Below are positions 42,971-49,057 of a DNA stretch of 49,057 nt, one piece after another. The notes beneath the pieces were generated by a model. It ran no database searches and was not told the origin of the DNA. It saw nothing but the letters and a program-made list of their open reading frames with translations. Source of the DNA: Oscillospiraceae bacterium (GTDB taxonomy: Bacteria; Bacillota; Clostridia; Oscillospirales; Acutalibacteraceae). How positions within the stretch are numbered: position 1 is the stretch's first letter; each line of letters starts with the position of its first letter. The stretch lies in contig JAIRPV010000038.1 of NCBI GenBank assembly GCA_031256825.1, forward strand, positions 72,136-121,192, read 5' to 3'. The position numbers and the translations under genes are program-made.

Positions 42971-43036
42971 CTGTTTTAGCTCATAAAATTACAAATTACA
43001 GAATTAATACAATTTTGTAAATTCATAAGAAAAAGG

Positions 43037-43065
43037 TTGACAAATCCCTCCGCAGAATGTATAAT
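43037..43065 (+). promoter_or_regulatory. Consensus SigA promoter of rpsU
   Basis: -35 TTGACA (43037-43042), 17-base spacer, -10 TATAAT (43060-43065). Confidence 0.85.
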
Positions 43066-43137
43066 GATATACAGTTGTTCTCACTATAAAATTAGAGGGC
43101 GCGCCCAAAGACGGCAGCCCTGAGGGGGGGGATTGAC

Positions 43138-43314
43138 ATGAGTCAGGTCAGAGTGAAGGAAAACGAATCCTTGGACAGCGCACTGCGCCGGTTCAAGAAG
43201 CAGACCTCCCGTGACGGCGTTATACAGGAAGTCCGCAAGCGTGAGCATTACGAAAAACCGTCCGTTAAGCGCAAGAAAAAGTCCGAGGCGGCGCGCAAGC
43301 GCAAGTTCAAGTAA
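43138..43314 (+). CDS. rpsU: 30S ribosomal protein S21
   Basis: 58 residues, [21 protein letters not shown] and a Lys/Arg-rich tail ending KRKFK, a full-length S21. The Shine-Dalgarno is GAGGGGGGGG with eight G in a row, 6 bases before the ATG. S21 helps base pairing of mRNA leaders with 16S rRNA. It has its own consensus promoter and a terminator-like hairpin, so it is a single-gene unit. Confidence 0.95.
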   Translation: MSQVRVKENESLDSALRRFKKQTSRDGVIQEVRKREHYEKPSVKRKKKSEAARKRKFK

Positions 43315-43319
43315 TCCAC

Positions 43320-43347
43320 AACGGCGCGGTCGCAAGGCCGCGCCGTT
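43320..43347 (+). terminator. Hairpin after rpsU
   Basis: Perfect 10-bp stem AACGGCGCGG / CCGCGCCGTT, loop of 8, followed by GCTTTC. The T-run is weak. Confidence 0.7.
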
Positions 43348-43433
43348 GCTTTCATGGCAAAACGATTCCCACGCCTTGCGATCGTTTTCTTTGTCAGGAA
43401 AAAATACACCAGACCTTTTTGGGGGGTTATGTT

Positions 43434-45404
43434 ATGAAAAAAACAAACATTCGCGCCGCGGCCTGCATTCTGGCGGGGCTGCTCCTTTTGTGCCTGGCCT
43501 CCCCCGCCCTCGCGGCGGCTGTGCCCGCCAGCGATCCGACGCCCGTCATCTTCCTGCCCGGCTACAGCGGCACCCAGCTTTTTTTGGACGCCAACACCCC
43601 CGAGGAACTGCAAATCTGGCCCCCGTCCATCAATGGGCGCGACATGCGCTCCATCTTCGACGTTGTGATCAGCATTCTGCCCGAGCTGCTGAAAAAGGCG
43701 AACGGCAACCTGGATAAGGCGGTGGAGAACTTCGGCAGCGTGATGTTCCTTCTCGAAAAGATTTCGATGAACGAAGACGGCACCTCAAAATATAATGTTG
43801 GCCCAAAGTTGCAGACCGCGCACGAATCCCGCTGGGATGTTATGGTGCAAAACGGCCTGGAAAAACTCAACAACCAGCGCCCCACCACCAACACCTTCCT
43901 CGAATACGTTTCGGCCGACCATATCTATATTTTTTCCAACGACTGGCGCATGGGGCAAGCCGACGGCATGGCGCGCTTGCATCAGTTTATCCAGGAAGTC
44001 AAGAAGGATTCCGGGCACGACAAGGTCAGCCTGTTCGGCTACAGCTACGGCGGCCAGCTCGCGGCCTCGTACCTCACTTTTTACGGAGGGGCGGACATTG
44101 ACCGCGTTGTGCTGCACTCCCCTGCCGTCCGCGGCTCGCGGCTTGTAACGGATCTGCTCGAACGGGAAGGGTTCACCTTCGACCCTGTGCGGGTGCTTTC
44201 CCTCATCGAAATCTTTATGCAGCTTGAACTTTCGCTGGATCAGCGCCTGGCGGGCGTTACCCTGGAGCAGGTAAACGAACTGGCCGTGCGGATTGTGCGG
44301 CAGTACCTGGAACCGCTTTTGCTCAAGTTCGGCAGCGCCTGGGACCTGATCCCGATGGACGATTACGAGCGGCTGAAGGCCCTGCTCCTTGACCCGGCGA
44401 AGAACGCGCGGATCATCACCAATTGCGACAAAATCCACTACGAAATGATGCCAAAAATCGGCGAAACCCTGCGCACGGCGCAGCAACAGGGCGTTAAAAT
44501 TGCGCTCATTGTTGGCACGGGCATCCCCCTGGCCAGCGGCAACCCTGTGGAATCCGACTTCATCATCGGGGTGGAATCCACCGCCGGGGCCGCCTATATC
44601 CCCATTGACGAGAAGCGCGGTTTTCAAAAGCCCACCGGCGGCACTTGCAGCGATCCCAGCCACCGGCATCTTTCGCCCGACGGGCATGTTGACGCAAGCT
44701 GCGCCTACCTGCCCGAGAACACCTGGTTTTTCAACCAGCAATATCATGGGCAGGCCTGCTGGGATCCCTACGCCAAAGAGCTTTACAACAAATTTTTGTT
44801 TACCGACGAGATTCAGGATATCTATTCGGATCCGGAGTTCCCTCAGTTCCGTGATTCCAGCAATCCATCCGACGGCCTAGAGGCCCGCTTTTCCGGTTCC
44901 GTCAGCGGCTACCTGACCGCGGCGGACGACACCCTGCTGGTCACCAACCTTTCCGGCTACGAAATCAACTTGCTGTCTGTTACAGCGGACGGGCTGGATT
45001 TGGTCGTTCCGATGGAGAGCCGGATTCCGATTGCGCCGGGGCAAACCGCGCGCCTGCGCTACGAAACCATCCTCCCGGCCGCGCAGCGCTCTTTTTCGCT
45101 CACCCTGGAATACATCCGCCAAAGCCCCGTGCCCGCAAAAGGAACCCGCACGCTGCCTTTCCGGGCGCTGCCCGCTCACGAGACCGCGCCGCACTTCCTG
45201 CGCTTTCCGGCCTCGCGGCTCCAGCCCCCTTCCCTCGCCCCGTTGAAATTCCGCCCGGTGCGGTCGCTGGCCATCACGCTCGCCCTGGCCGCCAGCCTTG
45301 CGCTGGCCGCGCTTTCGGTGAGCGCCATGCGCCGGGGGAAACCGGAGCCGGGCGGCCGCAAGCGGCCCATCGCCGCGAAAGCGAAGCCCGTTGGCGCCGC
45401 ATAA
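43434..45404 (+). CDS. Surface LCAT-like alpha/beta-hydrolase (lipase/acyltransferase)
   Basis: 656 residues from the ATG at 43434 (GGGGGG 7 bases upstream). A signal peptide (about residues 1-29, ending ALAAAVPAS) precedes a LCAT/phospholipid-acyltransferase-like domain: PVIFLPGYSGTQLF, HIYIFSNDWRMGQADGMARL, nucleophile motif LFGYSYGGQLA (Ser 204), SPAVRGSRL and a catalytic-type His in SPDGHVDASCAYL. After about residue 470 there is a beta-rich domain and, at the C-terminus, a membrane helix (SLAITLALAASLALAALSVSAMRR) with a basic tail. It is therefore predicted to be tethered outside the membrane. The substrate may be lipid or ester; LCAT family knowledge supports acyl transfer or hydrolysis only in general. 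Confidence 0.8.
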   Translation: MKKTNIRAAACILAGLLLLCLASPALAAAVPASDPTPVIFLPGYSGTQLFLDANTPEELQIWPPSINGRDMRSIFDVVISILPELLKKANGNLDKAVENFGSVMFLLEKISMNEDGTSKYNVGPKLQTAHESRWDVMVQNGLEKLNNQRPTTNTFLEYVSADHIYIFSNDWRMGQADGMARLHQFIQEVKKDSGHDKVSLFGYSYGGQLAASYLTFYGGADIDRVVLHSPAVRGSRLVTDLLEREGFTFDPVRVLSLIEIFMQLELSLDQRLAGVTLEQVNELAVRIVRQYLEPLLLKFGSAWDLIPMDDYERLKALLLDPAKNARIITNCDKIHYEMMPKIGETLRTAQQQGVKIALIVGTGIPLASGNPVESDFIIGVESTAGAAYIPIDEKRGFQKPTGGTCSDPSHRHLSPDGHVDASCAYLPENTWFFNQQYHGQACWDPYAKELYNKFLFTDEIQDIYSDPEFPQFRDSSNPSDGLEARFSGSVSGYLTAADDTLLVTNLSGYEINLLSVTADGLDLVVPMESRIPIAPGQTARLRYETILPAAQRSFSLTLEYIRQSPVPAKGTRTLPFRALPAHETAPHFLRFPASRLQPPSLAPLKFRPVRSLAITLALAASLALAALSVSAMRRGKPEPGGRKRPIAAKAKPVGAA

Positions 45405-45410
45405 AAGCCA

Positions 45411-45437
45411 AAAGAACGCCCGGCCGGGCGTTCTTTT
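45411..45437. terminator. Bidirectional terminator between convergent genes
   Basis: A perfect 26-bp palindrome (AAAGAACGCCCGG and its reverse complement) followed on the + strand by TTTTTT, between the hydrolase stop and the NYN gene stop. Confidence 0.9.
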
Positions 45438-45455
45438 TTGTATGCGTTTTTGCGC

Positions 45456-46280
45456 TCAGACCCCCATTTTCAGCTGCTCCAGCCCCAGCCGCAAGTCTGC
45501 GGGCAGAGCAGGGAACAGTTCGGCTTCGATCTTCTCCCAGTCGGGGATCAGCATTTGGAACTGGCGCTCGGGGCTTAGCGCGCGCAGCTCCCGCCGCACA
45601 TAGCCGTCGGAAATCATCTCGCGCAAAATCAGCTCATATTTGTTCGCGCTGCCGCCATAGATGCGCTGCACATTCTCCACCGTTTTCATGAACGTTGGCA
45701 TCATACCCCGGCTTTCGATGATACGGAAATTGCGCAGCAGGTTTGCCTGATAGACGGCGTCTTCCTCGTCGATCACATTCATGAGTTTCGTCCAGCTCGA
45801 ACACTCGCGCAGTTGGTGGCTGAGTGTGCCGGGCACGCCGTAGACCCCCACGATTTTGTCCATGAATGTCTTCATAAACGTGGCGATGGAGGAAAAATGC
45901 CCGTCGCCCGTGAACAGAACAAATTGCTTCACCACCGGGTTTTGGATAATTTCCTGATACATTTGATCCAGCATGATAAAGTCGGTGAAATCTTTTTTGT
46001 TGACGGTGCTTTCGTTGCTGCAATCCGTGATATCGCTCGTAACGGTACGAATGCGGTTGCGCTCCTGATTCAGCTCTGGTTTTGTGAAATCGCCAAATAC
46101 TTTAACCTTCAAAACTTTGCCGTGCTTTTTGACGTCATCGATCATAGGAAACAGGTCGGGTGCGCATGCAAATTTGTTGAGAAAGCTGAAATATAGGGAT
46201 TCATAGTCAATAAACACCGCTGTCATGATGTCATTGTCGGTTTCTGATGGACTTTTGTGTACGCGAAATTCCACTTTCAC
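45456..46280 (-). CDS. NYN-domain (PIN-like) protein, putative RNase
   Basis: 274 residues from the GTG at 46280 (AAGAGAGG 9 bases upstream); an in-frame ATG at residue 19 is an alternative. The NYN fold is shown by MTAVFIDYESLYFSF (Asp 25), FTDFIMLDQMYQE and QFVLFTGDGHFSSIATFMK, giving the acidic residues of the PIN-like active site. After about residue 180 comes a helical C-terminal region resembling a winged helix (LILREMISDGYVRREL). NYN proteins are predicted or shown RNA endonucleases; the target is unknown. A copy of the dispersed stem-loop element lies upstream and supplies a promoter. Confidence 0.8.
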   Translation of the reverse strand: MKVEFRVHKSPSETDNDIMTAVFIDYESLYFSFLNKFACAPDLFPMIDDVKKHGKVLKVKVFGDFTKPELNQERNRIRTVTSDITDCSNESTVNKKDFTDFIMLDQMYQEIIQNPVVKQFVLFTGDGHFSSIATFMKTFMDKIVGVYGVPGTLSHQLRECSSWTKLMNVIDEEDAVYQANLLRNFRIIESRGMMPTFMKTVENVQRIYGGSANKYELILREMISDGYVRRELRALSPERQFQMLIPDWEKIEAELFPALPADLRLGLEQLKMGV

Positions 46281-46325
46281 TGGAACATTCCTCTCTTCCT
46301 TTCGTTTCTGTAATTTGGTACAATT

Positions 46326-46417
46326 CTATTATACCACACCTGCGGTGAGCAGTTCGTCATTGGCAATTGCTTTGCAAAGATATCCCTCGCCACCGGTATT
46401 GTGCTTATTATACCATA
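46326..46417 (-). repeat. Dispersed stem-loop element, copy D (upstream of the NYN gene)
   Basis: Core 46339-46396, on the minus strand CCGGTGGCGAG to CTCACCGCAGG. Both flanks contain TGGTATAAT in direct orientation. The left flank up to GCACAATACC matches copy A almost exactly. Confidence 0.85.
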
Positions 46418-46435
46418 TTTTCAGGGAAGGCGCAA
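46407..46435 (-). promoter_or_regulatory. SigA promoter at the edge of element copy D
   Basis: Minus strand: -35 TTGCGC (46435-46430), 17-base spacer, -10 TATAAT (46412-46407). A second extended -10 (TGGTATAAT) lies at the other end of the element, near 46327-46335. Confidence 0.6.
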
Positions 46436-46543
46436 GGGAGATTTAGTGAACTTTGTGTGACTATCCTGCGACCCGGAACCTCTCATATCTCCTGCGCCCC
46501 GCGCATATATTAAACCGAAACGCAATGCAAGGGGGGAAATGTC

Positions 46544-47614
46544 ATGCCAACCATCAGCCTGTGCATGATTGTGAAAAACGAAGAGGAGGTGCTGGCTCGC
46601 TGCCTGGAAAGCGCAAAAGACCTGGTGGACGAAATCATCATAGTCGATACCGGCAGCACCGACAAAACAAAAGAAATCGCCGCGCGGTTCACAGAGCAGG
46701 TCTATGACTTTGAATGGATCGATCACTTCGCCGCCGCGCGCAACTTCGCTTTTTCAAAGGGCACAAGCGACTACCTGATGTGGCTCGACGCCGACGACAT
46801 CATTTTGCCCGACGACGCAAAGGCCTTTCTGGAGCTAAAAGAATCCCTGGCGCAGGATGTGGACACCGTTATGCTCAAATACAACATTGCTTTCGACGAG
46901 CAGGGCAAACCCACCTTTAGTTACTACCGCGAACGGATCTTGCGCCGCTGCCCCCGGGCGCACTGGGAAGGCGCCGTGCACGAGGTGATCACCCCGTTCG
47001 GCAAGATATTGCATTCCCCCGTGGGGATTACCCACAAGCGCAAGGCCGTGACCGATCCGCAGCGCAACCTGCGGCTGTTTGAGCGGCTTGTGGAACGCGG
47101 CGAAACGCTGGGCCCGCGCGAACAATTTTATTACGCCCGGGAGCTTTTCTATAATGCGCGCTACCAGGATGCGGTGGATCTGTTCGAAAAATTTCTCAGC
47201 GAAGGCCGCGGCTGGGTGGAAAACAACATTGAGGCCTGCCGTGTGCTCGGCCAGTGCCTGAACGCCCTTGGTCGCCAGGGCGAGGCGCTGCAGGCCTTGC
47301 TGCGCAGTTTTCAATACGACAGCCCCCGCGCCGAGCTTTGCTGCGAAATCGGCGCCCATTACTTCACCGCGCAGCAATACGAGCAGGCGATCCACTGGTA
47401 TCAGTCGGCCCTGCAATGCCCCCGCAAAGACACGGGCGGCGGCTTCACTCTGGAAGATTGCCATGGCTATCTTCCGCATTTGCAGCTGTGCGTCTGTTAC
47501 GACCGCCTGGGGCAGCGCAGCCAGGCGATTGCCCACAACGAAGAGGCCGGGAAACTGCGCCCGCAATCACCGGCCTATTTGCACAATGTAAAGTATTTCG
47601 CAGGGGAGAAATGA
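46544..47614 (+). CDS. Family 2 glycosyltransferase with tetratricopeptide repeats
   Basis: 356 residues; GGGGGG lies 7 bases before the ATG. The GT-A domain begins ISLCMIVKNEEEVLARCLES, IIIVDTGSTDKTKEIA, and has the DXD-type motif in MWLDADDII; WEGAVHEVI follows. From about residue 200 the chain is made of TPR helices (AVDLFEKFLSEGRGWVENN, ALQALLRSFQYDSPRAELCC). This GT2-TPR architecture occurs in glycosyltransferases that act on peptides or the cell surface, SunS-like in part. The next gene starts 1 base after the stop, so the two are translationally coupled. Confidence 0.87.
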   Translation: MPTISLCMIVKNEEEVLARCLESAKDLVDEIIIVDTGSTDKTKEIAARFTEQVYDFEWIDHFAAARNFAFSKGTSDYLMWLDADDIILPDDAKAFLELKESLAQDVDTVMLKYNIAFDEQGKPTFSYYRERILRRCPRAHWEGAVHEVITPFGKILHSPVGITHKRKAVTDPQRNLRLFERLVERGETLGPREQFYYARELFYNARYQDAVDLFEKFLSEGRGWVENNIEACRVLGQCLNALGRQGEALQALLRSFQYDSPRAELCCEIGAHYFTAQQYEQAIHWYQSALQCPRKDTGGGFTLEDCHGYLPHLQLCVCYDRLGQRSQAIAHNEEAGKLRPQSPAYLHNVKYFAGEK

Positions 47615-47615
47615 T

Positions 47616-48617
47616 ATGCCCGCCCGCCATTGCCGCGTTATTCTGGGGAGCGAACATCCCCGCCTGCTGCAAATTGCGGCGGGATTTTCGCTGCTACACG
47701 CCACGGGGGAACTCAGCGTCACCTATGCGGGCTGCCACCCCCTGCGGGACGTTTATCCACACAATACCGCCCTTTTCGCGGTGTTTGACGACGGCGCAAA
47801 ATTGATCTATGACCTTGGCGCATACGAAGATATCCCGGACGAAGCGCAATATGACGCCGCGCTTGCGCCGCTGACCCGCTGTTTCCGCCTCTGTTATCTG
47901 CCCGAACGGCACGGGGAACGCTTGAGCCGCCGCAAGCTGCGCCCGCTGGGGCTGCCTTATGATGTCACCAGCGAAAATAACTTTATGCGCCCGCCCAAAG
48001 GCAAAGCGCCCCTGCCCGAAGATTATCTGTCCCACAACAGCTACCCCGCGTATCAGGGGCTGTTCTATACCCGCCTTTATGACCCTGCCGACGCGCGTTC
48101 GGACGCGCACGCCGCCGAACTGGAGCGCGCAAACGCGCACCGCATCGCCTGCCTGCGCGCCTGCCGCGAAGCCCTCGGCGATCGGCTCATCGGGGGCCTT
48201 AGCCCAACGGCATACGCACGGCAGCAAGCCCCCGAACTGGTATTGCCGCCGGAGTTGGCGGAGCGCCCCGCTTATTTGCGGCTGCTCAAACGGAATTTTG
48301 TTTGCGTGATCCCCGAAGGGCCGGAACACTTCCCCAGCCGAAAACTGGCCGAAGCCACGGCCGCCGGGCGGGCGCTGCTCTGCCCGGAGCCTTATTATCT
48401 TCTGCCGGGCGGCTTTGCCCGCAGGCGCAATTTTTCGGCCTACGAAACTCCAGAAGACAGCGCGCGCGCCCTGGTGCAGCTGCTCGATAACGTTCCGTGG
48501 ATCCACCGCATGGAAGCCGCCAATTACGCCTACCACAACACATACGTCCGCCCGGACGCCCTCGTGCGCCGCACGCTGGAAGACGCCTTTGGGCAGGATG
48601 AAAAAACGGACGGCTGA
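47616..48617 (+). CDS. Probable glycosyltransferase-like protein (CgeB-like C-terminus)
   Basis: 333 residues. The N-terminal region (HCRVILGSEHPRLLQIAAGF, FDDGAKLIYDLGAYE) is not recognised. The C-terminal part, VCVIPEGPEHFPSRKLAEATAAGRALLCPEPYYL...FARRRNFSAYETPEDSARALVQLLDN, resembles the glycosyl-transferase group 1 domain found in CgeB-type and similar proteins (GPEHFPSRKLAEA sugar-nucleotide region). It starts 1 base after the GT2 gene; together they may decorate a surface or spore component. Confidence in the family is moderate. Confidence 0.6.
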   Translation: MPARHCRVILGSEHPRLLQIAAGFSLLHATGELSVTYAGCHPLRDVYPHNTALFAVFDDGAKLIYDLGAYEDIPDEAQYDAALAPLTRCFRLCYLPERHGERLSRRKLRPLGLPYDVTSENNFMRPPKGKAPLPEDYLSHNSYPAYQGLFYTRLYDPADARSDAHAAELERANAHRIACLRACREALGDRLIGGLSPTAYARQQAPELVLPPELAERPAYLRLLKRNFVCVIPEGPEHFPSRKLAEATAAGRALLCPEPYYLLPGGFARRRNFSAYETPEDSARALVQLLDNVPWIHRMEAANYAYHNTYVRPDALVRRTLEDAFGQDEKTDG

Positions 48618-48633
48618 TGGCCGCCCGCTCTGC

Positions 48634-49057
48634 TTACTTCTTCCGTTTTTTCCCCAGCACCGCCAGCGCCACCGCCGCGCCCACGCCCAGCGCAAGGCCC
48701 GCAACGCCCTTGCGGATCATGGGTTTGGCCGCGCCGAAGCTCGACGGCATCCGGTCATATAGCGTCATCAGGTTCGGCAAGGGCGAATCGCCCAGCAGCT
48801 CGTTGTCTGTGATGACTTTTGTGGAATATTCCCGCAAATCGTTCTGATTTAAATGGAACACGCGCACGCCGCGGCGGCGGCCCGGGCCATAGGCGTTGTA
48901 GCCCGCGCTGGGCGCATAGCCCAAGGGAATGCCCCGCACTTTGCCATGGAACCCGTTGTTGTGATCGTGCCCGAAAAACATGCCAATCATTTCGCCCTTT
49001 TCTTGCGCGGCGTCGAACAGCCCCGCGTTGATATCCGGCGCGGAGGGCAGCTCGCCC
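48634..49057 (-). CDS. Calcineurin-like metallophosphoesterase, 3' part only
   Basis: The frame is open to the window edge (about 140 residues seen). The GHDHNNGF motif is the metal-binding GHxH block of metallophosphoesterases, followed by VRGIPLGYAPSAGYNAYG and VRVFHLNQNDLREYSTKVI. The C-terminus is a membrane helix (GVAGLALGVGAAVALAVLG) with KKRKK, so the enzyme is probably membrane-tethered. The N-terminal catalytic Asp/His residues lie outside the window. Confidence 0.8.
   Translation of the reverse strand, partial: GELPSAPDINAGLFDAAQEKGEMIGMFFGHDHNNGFHGKVRGIPLGYAPSAGYNAYGPGRRRGVRVFHLNQNDLREYSTKVITDNELLGDSPLPNLMTLYDRMPSSFGAAKPMIRKGVAGLALGVGAAVALAVLGKKRKK

Overview
The window looks like chromosomal DNA from a GC-rich, spore-forming Gram-positive anaerobe of the class Clostridia, most likely in or near the Oscillospirales/Ruminococcaceae. 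The reasons are a SpoIIID regulator, a YtvI-like membrane protein, SipW-type secreted proteins, a DUF1292 protein, purine-rich Shine-Dalgarno sites and sharp SigA promoters (TTGACA/TTGCNN, 17-base spacer, TATAAT). It is largely a housekeeping region. The first gene (permease) and the last gene (metallophosphoesterase) are cut by the window ends.

Layout. 1-518: end of a nucleoside-type ABC permease. 526-2593 (-): a TasA/camelysin-like protein and a glycine-rich secreted protein. 2778-7417 (-): two cell-wall enzymes, a large amidase and a GHL10 glycosidase. 7486-9592 (-): an XRE/pentapeptide-repeat protein, a HAD phosphatase and SpoIIID with an unusual leader. 10004-15270 (-): mgtA, a PflX-like radical SAM protein and a GH13 glucosidase. 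15730-19750 (+): pstSCAB-phoU, followed by a 3-methyladenine glycosylase. 20341-27895: lipid, NAD and amino-acid transport genes (CDP-alcohol phosphatidyltransferase, VTT protein, nadE, Na+:alanine symporter, fucU, PAP2, YtvI-like). 27926-29253: a repeat-rich intergenic region leading into a two-gene DUF4065 (Panacea)/membrane-protein pair. 29471-34037 (+): rpsL-rpsG-fusA-tuf. 34503-37794 (-): DUF1292 gene, a structured RNA resembling 6S RNA, an unknown protein, an orphan MraZ-like regulator and nagA. 37994-45404 (+): a PstS-like binding protein, DUF1015, leuS, rpsU and a surface LCAT-like esterase. 45456-49057: an NYN-domain protein, two glycosyltransferases and a partial metallophosphoesterase.

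The least explained signal is a dispersed 57-58 bp stem-loop element, present in at least five copies in this window (around 9160-9259, 27949-28022, 28045-28101, 28341-28440 and 46326-46417, plus a fragment at 28127-28153). At least three copies begin just downstream of a recognisable SigA -10 box, so the element would be at the 5' end of the transcript. It may be a cis-regulatory RNA or a small mobile element that carries promoter flanks. Other points worth a second look are an in-frame ten-G tract at the start of the TasA-like gene, a natural arginine at the streptomycin position 101 of ribosomal protein S12, leader ORFs ahead of mgtA and spoIIID, the DUF4065 pair, and an orphan MraZ-like protein encoded upstream of nagA.

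All calls come from reading the sequence; no database search was run.
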